A stretch of 64,000 nt of DNA from Roseomonas sp. HF4 (GCF_005222755.1 NZ_STGD01000003.1:248001-312000); one strand, 5' to 3'. Positions 28,674 to 37,866 are shown, counted from the stretch's first letter. Program-made: numbers and translations. Notes: generated by a model not told the origin, from the sequence alone.

Positions 28674-28883
28674 TCAAGGCCCCTTGGCGGCGAGCCCGCC
28701 GAGCGTTCCCGCCATCATCGCGAGCGCGGCCAGGCCGCGCAGGTGGTCGGCATCGCCGAGCGGCACCCGCAGCAGCGCGCCCGACTGGCTGCGCAGGTGC
28801 AGCTCCGCCCCCTTCGGGGATTCCAGGAGCGCCACGGAATTCAGGTCGTCTGATTGACGGTGGACGAAAGCCAGGTCGGACAT
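28674..28883 (-). CDS. Small hypothetical protein, 69 residues
   Basis: A short reading frame MSDLAFVHRQSDDLNSVALL ending in AALAMMAGTLGGLAAKGP, with GAGAGG upstream of the ATG. The protein has a polar N-terminal half and a mildly hydrophobic Ala/Gly-rich C-terminus. Not recognised. The stop-to-stop contact with the SDR gene and the promoter-length gap before the carbamoylase gene support a real gene, but coding is not proven. Confidence 0.5.
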   Translation of the reverse strand: MSDLAFVHRQSDDLNSVALLESPKGAELHLRSQSGALLRVPLGDADHLRGLAALAMMAGTLGGLAAKGP

Positions 28884-29024
28884 TTTTCGGCCTCTCTGAC
28901 AGCGATGCCGCGGATTGCGGTGCGATGACAGGACGCCCATCCGGCTTACCGGCACGTTAACGCCGCGCCTTGCGGGCGCGAATTTCGCGCCGCAGCATGC
29001 GACGAGGACGAAAAGGACCCCGCC

Positions 29025-30227
29025 ATGCCGAGGATCGACGCCGAGCGCTTCCTGAAGGACCTGAACGACCTCCGGCGCATCGGCGCCTACAAGACCGGCG
29101 TGCATCGCCCGACCTATTCGCCGGACGACATGGAAAGCCGGCGCTGGCTGATGGAGCGGCTCGCCGAATGCGGGCTCGAGCCCTCGATCGACGGCATCGG
29201 CAACGTCTATGGGCGCCACAAGGGGCCGGGGCCGCACCTGCTGGTCGGCAGCCACATCGAGAGCCAGAACTACGCCGGCTGGCTCGACGGCGCGCTTGGC
29301 GTCGTGGCCGGGGTGGCGCTGGCGCGCGCCGGCCTGCCCGTCGATGTCTGCGCCTTCGCCGACGAGGAAGGGCATTTCGAGGGCGGCTTCCTCGGCAGCA
29401 AGTCGATCATCGGCGAATTGACCGAGGAGGAGATCGACCGCAGCCGCAGCCGCAACGACGGCACGCCGCTGCGCGACGCGCTCGCCGCCGCGGGCCTCGC
29501 CGGCAAGCCGCGCATGACGCTCGAGCCCGGCCGCCACAAGGGCTTCTTCGAGATGCACATCGAGCAGGGCCGCGTGCTGGAGGGCAGCGGGCTCCGGCTC
29601 GGCGTGGTCACCGGCATCGTCGCCATCTGGCAGTACCGCATCGTGTTCGAGGGGCAGCAGAACCACGCCGGCACCACCACCATGGCGGAACGGCGCGACG
29701 CCGGGCTCTCGGCCATGCGGTTGCTCGCCATGATCGACGCGGAATTCCCGCGCGTCGCCGCCGAGCGCAGCGTCTGGACCACCGGGCGCATCACGCTCGA
29801 GCCTGGAGCGCCGTCCATCATCCCGGGCCGAGCCGAGGTGCTGTTCCAGTTCCGCGACGTCTCGCCCGAGGTGCTGGAGCGGATGGACGCCGCGCTGCGC
29901 GCCCTGGTGCGGGAGAGCAACCGGCGCGAGAAATGCCAGGCGACGATCACGCAGATGAGCCGCGCGACGCCGGCGCTCTGCGACCCGGCGATGATGGCGG
30001 CCCTCGACGCCGCGGCCGAACAGGAGGCGTCGGGCGCCTGGATCCGCATGCCGTCGGGCGCCGGGCACGACGCGCAGTACATCGCGAAGCGGATGCCGGT
30101 CGCGATGCTGTTCCCGCCTTCGATCGGCGGCATCAGCCACCATTGGAGCGAGGACACGAAGCCAGAGGACCTGGCGCTCGCCTGCCAGGTGCTGGCGGGC
30201 GCAGCGGAGCGCTACCTAGCCGGTTGA
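29025..30227 (+). CDS. M20-family N-carbamoyl-amino acid hydrolase / ureidopropionase-like
   Basis: A 400-residue Zn-dependent amidohydrolase of the allantoate amidohydrolase / N-carbamoyl-L-amino acid hydrolase / beta-ureidopropionase group. Metal-site residues are visible: H77 in VGSHIESQ, D88 in WLDGALG and the Glu pair in CAFADEEGHFEGG; further on NHAGTTTMAERRDAG is the dimerisation/substrate region. These enzymes hydrolyse the product of hydantoin or dihydropyrimidine ring opening, which fits hyuAB and rutA upstream. The ribosome site is AAAAGGA. Specificity remains inferred. Confidence 0.9.
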   Translation: MPRIDAERFLKDLNDLRRIGAYKTGVHRPTYSPDDMESRRWLMERLAECGLEPSIDGIGNVYGRHKGPGPHLLVGSHIESQNYAGWLDGALGVVAGVALARAGLPVDVCAFADEEGHFEGGFLGSKSIIGELTEEEIDRSRSRNDGTPLRDALAAAGLAGKPRMTLEPGRHKGFFEMHIEQGRVLEGSGLRLGVVTGIVAIWQYRIVFEGQQNHAGTTTMAERRDAGLSAMRLLAMIDAEFPRVAAERSVWTTGRITLEPGAPSIIPGRAEVLFQFRDVSPEVLERMDAALRALVRESNRREKCQATITQMSRATPALCDPAMMAALDAAAEQEASGAWIRMPSGAGHDAQYIAKRMPVAMLFPPSIGGISHHWSEDTKPEDLALACQVLAGAAERYLAG

Positions 30228-30253
30228 GGGTATTGATGGCTCTGGCTGGAAGG

Positions 30254-30390
30254 GCGAGGGGAGAAGGGAACTTCTCCCCCCGGACCCCCCTCAACCTTCC
30301 TTGGCGCCTGGCGCCGCCCCACCCAGGATCGGCGCCAAATGACAAGGAAGGGAGGGGGATCGGGGGAGGTTCTCCTCCCCCGACCTTGTC
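30254..30390 (+). repeat. Dispersed palindromic repeat, copy D (best-formed copy)
   Basis: Left hairpin GGGGAGAAGGGAACTTCTCCCC, then CAACCTTCCTTGGCGCCTGG, centre, GGCGCCAAATGACAAGGAAG pairing back with it, and right hairpin GATCGGGGGAGG-TTCT-CCTCCCCCGACCTT. The whole folds as a cruciform of two outer hairpins and one long inner stem. It lies between convergent stops at 30227 and 30405. Confidence 0.8.
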
Positions 30391-30404
30391 CCTGACCATC
30401 CGCC

Positions 30405-31826
30405 TCAGGGCAGGTGCTTCAGCAGCCCGACCAGTCGCTTGACCGGCGCCGAGAGCAGCTTCGGCGTATAGAACTCCGACGCCGCGCGCTTGCCCGCCTC
30501 CTGCGCGGTCGGATAGGGCAGCACGGCGCCCGCCAGCGCCGACAGCTTCCGCCCGATCAGCAGCGCGAACATCCCCGCCATGTTGCCCACGCCCGGCCCG
30601 ACCAGCGAGGCGCCGAGCAGGCGGCCCTTGCGGTCGGCCACCAGCTTCACCAGCCCCTCGGCGCGGCCCTCGGCGATGAGGCGGTCATTCTCGGCCAGCG
30701 GCCAGCGCGTGATGGTCAGGTCGTCCCGCCCGGCGGCGCGCAGTTCCGCCTCGGTGGGCCCGATCTGCGCGATCTCGGGATCGGTGTAGGTGACGCGCGG
30801 CAGGGCGTCGTAGCTCACCTTCGCGGGCAGACGAAACAGCATGGACCGCGCGATGATGCCGGCATGCTGGGAACAGACATGGGTGAATGCGCGCGGCCCG
30901 AGCCCCTCGGGGTCCGCAATGTCGCCTGCCGCCCAGACGCGGCGGTTCGAGACCGAGCGCAGCGCAAGGGTCGTCTTCACGCCGCGCGGGGAGAATTCGA
31001 CCCCCGCAGCCTCCAGGCCCAGCCCATCGAGCCGCGCCGCCCGTCCGACGGCCAGCAGCAGGTGCGTGCCCTCGACCCGCGTGCCGTCCTCCAGCGTGAC
31101 CGCGACGCCCGCCTCGGCACGCGCGACCGCCGCGACCTTCGCGCCCTCATGCAGGGCGACGCCGTCGGCGACGAGCGCGTCCCGCAGGGGGGGCACGCAT
31201 TCCGGCTCCTCCCGGCCCGCGATGGCGAAGCCCTCCACCACCGTGACCCGGCAGCCGAGGCGGGCATGCGCCTGCGCCATCTCGAGCCCGATCGGCCCGC
31301 CGCCGATGATGACGAGGTGGCCGGGTGCCTCGGTCAGGCCGAACAGCGTCTCGTTCGTCAGGAAGGGCACCTCGCCGAGGCCGGGGATGGGCGGCACCAC
31401 GGCGGCCGACCCTGCCGCGATAACGGCGCGGCGGAAGGTGTGGCGGCGGCCGGCGGCCTCGATCGTGTCTGGCGCGACGAACCGCGCCATGGCCTGCACG
31501 ACCGTGACGCCCATGGCGGTGAAGCGCTCGACCGAATCATTGGGCGCGATGGCGGCGATGGCGCCCTCGACATGGGCGTTGACGCCCCCCCAGTCGACCA
31601 CCGGCGGCGGCAGCCGGATGCCGTAGCGGTGCGCGCGGCGCGCCTCGGCCGCGGCATGGGCGGCGGCGAGCAGCGCCTTGGACGGGACGCAGCCGTAGTT
31701 GAGGCAGTCGCCCCCCATCTCCCCCTTCTCGAACAGCACGGCCTTGAGGCCGAGCCCGGCCGAGATGGCCGCGACCGAAAGGCCGGCCGCGCCTGCGCCA
31801 ATGATGGCCACGTCATGATCAGGCAT
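30405..31826 (-). CDS. FAD-dependent dihydrolipoamide dehydrogenase/mercuric reductase-like oxidoreductase
   Basis: A 473-residue class I pyridine nucleotide-disulfide oxidoreductase. The FAD motif is IIGAGAAGLSVA (8-19), the redox disulfide C41/C46 is in GGDCLNYGCVPSK, and the NAD motif is VIIGGGPIGLEMAQ. At the C-terminus, where lipoamide dehydrogenase has the catalytic HPT..E, this protein has PYPTAQEAG without His, so it is not a classical Lpd; it belongs to the mercuric reductase-like subgroup of unknown substrate. It overlaps by 8 bp the upstream VTT membrane gene, a frequent pairing. Confidence 0.9.
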   Translation of the reverse strand: MPDHDVAIIGAGAAGLSVAAISAGLGLKAVLFEKGEMGGDCLNYGCVPSKALLAAAHAAAEARRAHRYGIRLPPPVVDWGGVNAHVEGAIAAIAPNDSVERFTAMGVTVVQAMARFVAPDTIEAAGRRHTFRRAVIAAGSAAVVPPIPGLGEVPFLTNETLFGLTEAPGHLVIIGGGPIGLEMAQAHARLGCRVTVVEGFAIAGREEPECVPPLRDALVADGVALHEGAKVAAVARAEAGVAVTLEDGTRVEGTHLLLAVGRAARLDGLGLEAAGVEFSPRGVKTTLALRSVSNRRVWAAGDIADPEGLGPRAFTHVCSQHAGIIARSMLFRLPAKVSYDALPRVTYTDPEIAQIGPTEAELRAAGRDDLTITRWPLAENDRLIAEGRAEGLVKLVADRKGRLLGASLVGPGVGNMAGMFALLIGRKLSALAGAVLPYPTAQEAGKRAASEFYTPKLLSAPVKRLVGLLKHLP

Positions 31827-32529
31827 CGCGCTTCCTATTCCGCCACCAGGCACCAAGGAGGGAGAGCCCCGCCAGCCCGAGCAGCGGCAGCAGGATGGCG
31901 GGCGAGAAGATGACCGACAGGTCCGGCCGGCCGCCGGCGGCGAAGATCTCGCCCAATCCGGCGCCGATCCCGGAGAAGACCGCGGTGCCCGGGATGATCC
32001 CGATGGCGGTCGCGGCCGCATAGGGGGCGAAGGGCATGCCGACCAGCGCCGGCGCGAGGTTCGCAAGCCAGAAGGGCACGACCGGGATCAGGCGCAGCGT
32101 CAGGAGGTAGAAGAACCCGTCGCGCTCGAGCCCCGGCCGGACCTTGTCGAGCAGCCCCGCGGCGCGGCCGGCGACGAAGGGGGCAAGCGCCGTGCGCGCG
32201 GCCAGGAACAGCGCGCAGGCACCAAGCGTCGCCCCCACGACCGTCAGCGCCGTGCCAAGCAGCGCGCCGAACAGGAAGCCGCCGGCCAGCGTCATCACCG
32301 CGCCGCCGGGCAATGACAGCGCAACGACCGCGACATAGGCCGCCACATAGGCGCCGGCCGCCAGCGCCGGCCGGGCCGCGACCCAGCCGACCAGCGTGGC
32401 GCGATGCTCGGCCAGCGCCTCGAAGGACAGCAGGCGGGTCGCGCCGCTGGCCCAGGCAAGGCCGAGCAGCGCGGCGAGAAGGATCAGGGGCCAGAACCTG
32501 GCGAGTGCGGTACGGACGGGGCTTGGCAT
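31819..32529 (-). CDS. TVP38/TMEM64 (VTT domain) membrane protein
   Basis: A 236-residue integral membrane protein of the DedA/VTT superfamily. An N-terminal transmembrane helix (about 12-30) and the VTT core are visible, with SLPGGAVMTLAGGFLFGALLG and a later PVVPFWLANLAPALVG re-entrant-type segment, ending in a basic cytoplasmic tail (WWRNRKRDA). Family members are linked to lipid scrambling or undecaprenyl-phosphate recycling. It is the first gene of the pair with the FAD oxidoreductase and divergent from rpmH. Confidence 0.9.
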   Translation of the reverse strand: MPSPVRTALARFWPLILLAALLGLAWASGATRLLSFEALAEHRATLVGWVAARPALAAGAYVAAYVAVVALSLPGGAVMTLAGGFLFGALLGTALTVVGATLGACALFLAARTALAPFVAGRAAGLLDKVRPGLERDGFFYLLTLRLIPVVPFWLANLAPALVGMPFAPYAAATAIGIIPGTAVFSGIGAGLGEIFAAGGRPDLSVIFSPAILLPLLGLAGLSLLGAWWRNRKRDA

Positions 32530-32730
32530 GGCTGCTGACGGGTTCGTCCTGCTCGGGGCCAGGGTTACATGCCGCACGGTTCGGCGGAATCGCGGCCGCC
32601 GCGGTTGACGCCCGGCGATCCCCCTCCCTATACCTCGCCCCCTCGCCGGCGCGCGCCCCCCACGGGTCCGCCGGTCCGTTCTGCTGGCGCCAGGCTGCGC
32701 GCGCCGGCGCCGAGGTTCAGGAGACTTGTC

Positions 32731-32865
32731 GTGAAGCGTACCTACCAGCCCTCGAAGCTCGTCCGGAAGCGCCGGCACGGGTTCCGCACCCGCAGCGCCA
32801 CGGTGGGCGGCCGCAACATCCTGGCCAATCGCCGCTCGAAGGGCCGCAAGCGCCTCTCGGCCTGA
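32731..32865 (+). CDS. rpmH: 50S ribosomal protein L34
   Basis: A 44-residue basic protein, almost invariant in the family: [20 protein letters not shown] and [16 protein letters not shown]. It starts with GTG at 32731 preceded by CAGGAGA. It heads the conserved rpmH-rnpA-yidD-yidC block. Confidence 0.98.
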   Translation: MKRTYQPSKLVRKRRHGFRTRSATVGGRNILANRRSKGRKRLSA

Positions 32866-32890
32866 TCGGGTTCGCCGCGCGGAGCGACGC

Positions 32891-33265
32891 ATGTCGGGCC
32901 ACGCCGACCAGGCCGAGCCCAGCCCGGGTACGCCCGCGCTTCGCCTCAAGAAGCGCCGGGACTTCCTGCGCGTCTCCTCGCGCGGGAAGCGCGCGGCGCG
33001 GCCGGGCCTCGTGCTGCAGGCCGCGGCTGGGGAGGAAGGCCGGCTGCGCGTCGGCTTCACCGTGACCAAGAAGGTCGGCAACGCCGTGGTGCGCAACCGT
33101 GCCAAGCGACGGCTCCGGGAGGCCGCGCGCCTCACGCTGCCGACGGTGGGCGCCGCGGGGTGGGACCTCGTGCTGGTCGGGCGCGACGGGACCGGCCGCC
33201 GGCGCTTCGCGGACCTGATCGGCGACCTGCAGGGCGCGCTGCGGCAGGCCGGCGTCACGCGATGA
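32891..33265 (+). CDS. rnpA: Ribonuclease P protein component
   Basis: A 124-residue basic protein that binds RNase P RNA for tRNA 5' maturation. The signature [13 protein letters not shown] is present, following [14 protein letters not shown]. It lies 25 bp after rpmH, and its stop overlaps the yidD start (ATGA). The N-terminal region [20 protein letters not shown] matches the family. Confidence 0.97.
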   Translation: MSGHADQAEPSPGTPALRLKKRRDFLRVSSRGKRAARPGLVLQAAAGEEGRLRVGFTVTKKVGNAVVRNRAKRRLREAARLTLPTVGAAGWDLVLVGRDGTGRRRFADLIGDLQGALRQAGVTR

Positions 33266-33597
33266 ACAGGCGCGCCGCCGCCGCGACGACCGAACACGGC
33301 CCGGCCGCGACCACCGGGCGCCGCGCCGCTGCGGCGGCCGGGCGCGCCTCCGGCGCGACGAGCGCACCCGCCGCCGTGCTCAAGGGCTGCGTCCACGCCT
33401 ATCGCTACACGCTGCGCGGCGTGATCGGCGCCAATTGCCGCTTCCACCCGTCCTGCAGCGACTACGCGCTCGAGGCGCTCAGCGCGCATGGCGCGGCGCG
33501 CGGCGGGCTGATGGCGGCCCGCCGCATCCTCCGCTGCAATCCCTGGCATCCGGGCGGCTACGACCCGGTGCCCCCACCGACACCGCCCAAGGGCTGA
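33262..33597 (+). CDS. yidD: Membrane protein insertion efficiency factor YidD
   Basis: A 111-residue protein. The conserved YidD core runs from about residue 40: [20 protein letters not shown] with the three conserved Cys, then [19 protein letters not shown]. An Ala/Arg-rich N-terminal extension of about 35 residues precedes it. The ATG overlapping the rnpA stop fixes the start. It assists YidC-mediated membrane insertion and lies 12 bp before yidC. Confidence 0.95.
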   Translation: MNRRAAAATTEHGPAATTGRRAAAAAGRASGATSAPAAVLKGCVHAYRYTLRGVIGANCRFHPSCSDYALEALSAHGAARGGLMAARRILRCNPWHPGGYDPVPPPTPPKG

Positions 33598-33609
33598 GAC
33601 ATCCCCCCG

Positions 33610-35409
33610 ATGGACCAGAAGCGCCTGTTCGCCGCGATCGCGCTCTCGATCGGCATCCTGCTGATCTTCGACGTGTGGAACCGTGCGAACACACCGCCCG
33701 CGCCGCCGCGCGTCGCCCAGCAGGCGGGGCAGGCCGCGCCAGACGTGCCGGTGCCGGCGCCGGCCTCGGGTGCTGTGCCCGCCGTCGTGCCCGCCGCGCC
33801 GGGCGCACCCGGCGGCGCCGAGGCGCGGGCCGCCGGGGCCCGCCCACCCGCTGCGCGCGTCGCGATCGAGAACCCGCGCGTCGCGGGCAGCATCAACCTG
33901 CGCGGCGCGCGCATCGACGACCTCGTCTTCACGACCTACCGGGAGACGCTCGACCCCGCGTCGCCGCAGGTGCGGCTGTTCGACCGCCGGGACAGCGCCG
34001 CGCCCTATTTCGCGCAATGGGGCTGGACCGCCGCCGACGGCCGCACCCGCGTGCCGGACAACGAGACCGACTGGACCGCCGAGGGCGGGCCGCTCGCGCC
34101 CGGCCGTCCGGTCACCCTCACCTGGGACAACGGCCAGGGCCAGGTCTTCGAGATCGTGCTGGCGCTCGACGCCGAATACATGGTCACGGCCGAGCAGCGC
34201 GTGCGCAACACCGACGCGGATCCGGTGGAACTTCTGCCCTGGGCGCGCATCCGGCGCGAGCACACGCCGCAGACCGCCGGCTTCTTCATCCTGCACGAAG
34301 GCTTCACCGGCGTGCTGAACGGCCGCCTGCGGGAAGTCTCCTACGGCGACGTGAAGTCGGAGGCCGCGCGCCGTCGCGGCGTCGGCCTCGAGGAGGAGAC
34401 GTCCGGCGGCTGGGCCGGCATCACGGACAAGTACTGGCTGGCGGCGATCATGCCGGGCGGGCCGGACCAGACGATGCGCGCCTCCTATCGCCACGTGAAC
34501 GAGGGCGGCGGCGCCGCGGGCGACCGCTGGCAGGTCGACCTCGCCCCGCCGGCGCCGGTCACGGTCGCGGCCGGCGGCACGGCCGCGACCTCGACCCGGC
34601 TGTTCGCCGGGGCGAAGGAGGTGCACCTGCTCGACAGCTACATGTCGCGGCTGAACATCACCGACTTCGACAAGGCGATCGATTTCGGCTGGTTCTACTT
34701 CCTGGTGAAGCCGTTCTTCCTGGCGCTCGACTGGCTGTTCCGCATGACGGGGAACTTCGGCGTCGCCATCCTGATCTTCACGGTGCTGATCAAGGCGGCA
34801 TTCTTCCCGCTGGCCAACAAGGCCTACAAGTCGATGGCGCGGATGAAGGTCCTCGCTCCGAAGATGACCGAGGTGAAGGAGCGCTACAAGGACGACCCCC
34901 AGAAGGCGCAGCAGGAGATGATGGCGCTGTACCGGAGCGAGAAGGTCAACCCGGCCTCCGGCTGCCTGCCCATCCTGATCCAGATCCCGGTCTTCTTCGC
35001 GCTCTACAAGGCGCTGTTCGTGACCATCGAGATGCGCCACCAGCCCTTCTTCGGCTGGATCCAGGACCTTTCGGCGCCCGATCCGACCAACCTGTTCAAC
35101 CTGTTCGGCCTGCTGCCCTTCGACCCGATGCAGTGGTCGGCGTTCCTGCACATGCCGGCCTGGGCGATCATCATGGGCGTCACGATGTGGGTGCAGCAGA
35201 AGCTGAACCCGCAGCCGCCCGACCCGATCCAGGCCAAGATCTTCGCCTGGCTGCCGATCGTCTTCACCTTCATGCTGGCGTCCTTCCCGGCGGGGCTGAT
35301 CATCTACTGGGCCTGGAACAACACGCTGTCGGTGGCGCAGCAATACTACATCATGCGGCACGAACGGGCGGAGCGGCGGGCGGCCAAGGCCGGCGGCAAG
35401 GCGAAGTGA
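33610..35409 (+). CDS. yidC: Membrane protein insertase YidC
   Basis: A 599-residue insertase of the Oxa1/YidC/Alb3 family in the Gram-negative arrangement: an N-terminal anchor helix (about 4-22), a Pro/Ala-rich linker, a large periplasmic beta-domain (about 80-350), then the conserved hydrophobic C-terminal core starting near WFYFLVKPFFLALDWLF. YKSMARMKVLAPKM and SGCLPILIQIPVFFALYKAL are the hallmark segments. The basic cytoplasmic tail ends RAAKAGGKAK. A half copy of the dispersed repeat follows. Confidence 0.98.
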   Translation: MDQKRLFAAIALSIGILLIFDVWNRANTPPAPPRVAQQAGQAAPDVPVPAPASGAVPAVVPAAPGAPGGAEARAAGARPPAARVAIENPRVAGSINLRGARIDDLVFTTYRETLDPASPQVRLFDRRDSAAPYFAQWGWTAADGRTRVPDNETDWTAEGGPLAPGRPVTLTWDNGQGQVFEIVLALDAEYMVTAEQRVRNTDADPVELLPWARIRREHTPQTAGFFILHEGFTGVLNGRLREVSYGDVKSEAARRRGVGLEEETSGGWAGITDKYWLAAIMPGGPDQTMRASYRHVNEGGGAAGDRWQVDLAPPAPVTVAAGGTAATSTRLFAGAKEVHLLDSYMSRLNITDFDKAIDFGWFYFLVKPFFLALDWLFRMTGNFGVAILIFTVLIKAAFFPLANKAYKSMARMKVLAPKMTEVKERYKDDPQKAQQEMMALYRSEKVNPASGCLPILIQIPVFFALYKALFVTIEMRHQPFFGWIQDLSAPDPTNLFNLFGLLPFDPMQWSAFLHMPAWAIIMGVTMWVQQKLNPQPPDPIQAKIFAWLPIVFTFMLASFPAGLIIYWAWNNTLSVAQQYYIMRHERAERRAAKAGGKAK

Positions 35410-35420
35410 ATCGTCAGCAG

Positions 35421-35462
35421 GCGGCGGGGGAGGGGGTCCTCCCCCGCGCTCCCTCCTCCCGG
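35421..35462 (+). repeat. Dispersed palindromic repeat, half copy E
   Basis: Only the left arm of the family is present: GGCGGGGGAGGGGGTCCTCC then CCCGCGCTCCCTCCTCCC. It resembles the left arm of copy G in lptA. It fills most of the 64-bp yidC-engB gap. Confidence 0.55.
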
Positions 35463-35473
35463 CCGTCGTCCCC

Positions 35474-36130
35474 GTGACCGGCCTGCTCGAGGCCCGCGAC
35501 GATGCCGAGCGCGCCGCGCTGATCGAGGCCGGCCGCCTGTTGTTCGCGCGCCCCTGCGAGTTCTTCCACGCCGCGCAGAAGCCCGATCAGCTGCCCGAGC
35601 CCGGCCTGCCGGAAGTGGCATTCTGCGGGCGCTCCAACGTCGGGAAGTCGTCGCTCATCAACGCGCTGACGGGGCAGAAGGCGCTCGCGCGCGTCTCCCA
35701 GACGCCGGGGCGCACGCGGCAGCTGAACTTCTTCGACCTGGCCGGACGGATCGTGCTCGTGGACCTGCCTGGCTACGGCTACGCGAAGGCGTCGAAGGAC
35801 CTGCAGCGGGACTGGCAGGGCATGATGTTCGACTTCCTGCGCGGACGGCCGAACCTGATGCGGGTGATCCTGCTGCTCGATGCCCGGATTGAGACCAAGA
35901 CCGCCGATCGCGCGGCGATGGAGTTGCTGAACGCCGCCGCCGTCGCTTTCCAGATCGTGCTGACCAAGGCCGACGAGGTCGGGCCGGTGAAACTGGCGGC
36001 GCGGCTGGCCGAGGTTGAGGCCCTGGCGCGGGCGCACACCGCCGCGCATCCGCTCGTGCTCGTCACCAGCAGCAGGACGGGCGCGGGCATCCCGGAGGTG
36101 CGTGCGGAGATCGCTTCGCTCGCGGCCTAG
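35474..36130 (+). CDS. engB: Ribosome biogenesis GTPase EngB (YsxC/YihA)
   Basis: A 218-residue GTPase needed for late 50S assembly. G1 is GRSNVGKSSLINAL, G2 region TPGRTRQLNFF, G3 VDLPGYGYAK and G4 LTKADEV. The GTG at 35474 is the first start in frame. It follows yidC as in many alphaproteobacteria, but argB, the usual next gene, is displaced by about 4.6 kb. Confidence 0.95.
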   Translation: MTGLLEARDDAERAALIEAGRLLFARPCEFFHAAQKPDQLPEPGLPEVAFCGRSNVGKSSLINALTGQKALARVSQTPGRTRQLNFFDLAGRIVLVDLPGYGYAKASKDLQRDWQGMMFDFLRGRPNLMRVILLLDARIETKTADRAAMELLNAAAVAFQIVLTKADEVGPVKLAARLAEVEALARAHTAAHPLVLVTSSRTGAGIPEVRAEIASLAA

Positions 36131-36183
36131 GCGACAGGGCGGGCGCGCGCCCCGAACCAAGCCCGCCGCCCGGCGTCCTGGAC

Positions 36184-36350
36184 GGTGCCCGCGGGACTGA
36201 TACCAAGCGCATGAAGTTCCGACTTTCGGCCCGAAGGGCCGGGGCCGCGACTGCGGCCCGCCGGTCGTCCGGCGAAGCCAAGGGCCGCGGATGCGGCCCG
36301 CCCGGCGTCTGAGGGGCACGAAGGTGAAACCTTCGTGCGCCCGGTATGAC
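36184..36350. repeat. Hairpin-rich intergenic block after engB
   Basis: The 353-bp gap 36131-36483 holds no gene but several stacked palindromes: CGGCCCGAAGGGCCG, two related GGCCGCG-A-TGCGGCC-type hairpins in tandem near 36239-36300, and a perfect 10-bp stem GCACGAAGGT/ACCTTCGTGC (36316-36325 with 36329-36338). It marks the left edge of the segment inserted between engB and argB. It could be a terminator cluster or a remnant of a repeat family. Confidence 0.5.
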
Positions 36351-36483
36351 AACGACAGACGCGCCTCGGGCAAGCCGCTTCGGCCTCCATCCAACCACGC
36401 TCAAATTTCCTTGAAGTGGCCCGAAGCCCGGCCGATGCTCCCTCGCGGATCGCCGGATCGGCCGGCCAGGCGGAGGCAGGCGC

Positions 36484-37806
36484 ATGACGCAGGACGCGCA
36501 GGGGAATGCCGTCTCGGGCGGTACGCCGGAGTCCGTGGACCGCCTCGACCAAGCCATCCGCGCCTTCACCATCGGCCATGGCGATCCGCTGGCCCTGCTC
36601 GACGCGGCCGCCGCCCTGTCGCCCGACATGCCGATGGCCCTGATCGCCAAGGCGTGGATCCTCGCGATCCCGGTCGATCCCAGGCTGGCCACCATGGCGC
36701 GCGACCTCGCCGGGCGGGCACGGGCGCTGTCCCTGAACGGGCGCGAGCGCGCACTGCTCGGCGCGCTCGACCTGCTGCTCAACGGCGAAAGGCGGGCCAG
36801 CGTCACGGCACTTGAAGCCCATCTGCTGGACCATCCGCGCGATCTGCTCGCGCATTACGCCGCCTTCTACGGCGACGCGCTGTTGGGCCGCTTTCCCCGG
36901 ACGCGCGAACGGGTGGCGCGCGCCCTGCCGTACTGGTCGCCCGACACGCCGGGATTCGCGGTGCTGCGCGCGGCGCGGGGCTTCGCGCTGGAGGAGGCCG
37001 GCAGCTACGCCGAGGCGGAGGAGGATGCCCGGGCGGCCATCGCCCTGGAGCCGCATCTCTATTTCGCCCACCACGGGATCATGCATTGCCTGGAGATGAC
37101 CGGCCGCCCCGGGGACGGCCTCGCCTGGGGCAGGGAGCACGTTCCGCTGTGGGCCTCGGCCGAAAGCGGCGCGCAGGGCCATCTCTGGTGGCATACATCG
37201 CTGTTCCACGTCGAGCTCGGCCAGTTCAACGAGGCGCTGGACCTGTTTGACGGCCCGGTGATGCGCACGATCCGCCCGATCGGCTTCTCGCTCTGCGACC
37301 CCGCCGCCCTGCTGTGGCGCCTGGACACGCTCGGCTGCGACGTCGGCCGCCGCTGGCAGGACCTGCTGCCGCGCTGGGAAGGGCATGCCGATGGCCGCAG
37401 CATCGTCTTCGCCGACATGCACGCCGCGATGACTGAACTGCGTTCCGGCAACGAGGCCCTCGCCGAGGCGCGCCTGTCCACCATGAGCCAGACCGCCGCT
37501 GGCAGCGGCGAGCCCGCGGCGATGTACCGGGAGGTCGGTGTGCCCCTCATCGAGGGCATCATCGCCTTCCACCGCGGCGCGTATGACGACTGCGTCGAGC
37601 GCCTGTTCCCGCTGCGCGCCGAAATCTGGCGCATCGGCGGAAGCCATGCGCAGCGCGACATCATCGACTGGACCCTGACCGTCGCCGCGCTGCGCGGCGG
37701 CCGCAGAGCGCTCGCCCTGGGCCTGGCCTACGAGCGGCTGGCGGGGCGCCCCGAGAGCCTCATCAATCGGCGGTTCCACGACGAGGCAGAGCAGATCGCT
37801 GCCTGA
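36484..37806 (+). CDS. TPR protein, TTC38-like
   Basis: A 440-residue protein of helical repeats resembling the tetratricopeptide repeat protein 38 family: LALLDAAAALSPDMPMALIA near the start, AEEDARAAIALEPHLYFAHH and LWWHTSLFHVELGQFNEALD in the middle. No signal peptide or catalytic motif is seen. Family function in bacteria is unknown. It is the first gene in the segment that separates engB from argB. GC is like the host, unlike the aldolase that follows. Confidence 0.8.
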   Translation: MTQDAQGNAVSGGTPESVDRLDQAIRAFTIGHGDPLALLDAAAALSPDMPMALIAKAWILAIPVDPRLATMARDLAGRARALSLNGRERALLGALDLLLNGERRASVTALEAHLLDHPRDLLAHYAAFYGDALLGRFPRTRERVARALPYWSPDTPGFAVLRAARGFALEEAGSYAEAEEDARAAIALEPHLYFAHHGIMHCLEMTGRPGDGLAWGREHVPLWASAESGAQGHLWWHTSLFHVELGQFNEALDLFDGPVMRTIRPIGFSLCDPAALLWRLDTLGCDVGRRWQDLLPRWEGHADGRSIVFADMHAAMTELRSGNEALAEARLSTMSQTAAGSGEPAAMYREVGVPLIEGIIAFHRGAYDDCVERLFPLRAEIWRIGGSHAQRDIIDWTLTVAALRGGRRALALGLAYERLAGRPESLINRRFHDEAEQIAA

Positions 37807-37866
37807 TCACGGGCCGGCGGGCTTCGAATGAACGGCAGTCGGGCGGAACCAGCAAGGGAACTCGAA

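Noticed and set aside
30405-31826. Annotation as lipoamide dehydrogenase (lpd)
   Set aside because: The C-terminal His-Pro-Thr catalytic motif is changed to Tyr-Pro-Thr, and no 2-oxoacid dehydrogenase genes are adjacent.
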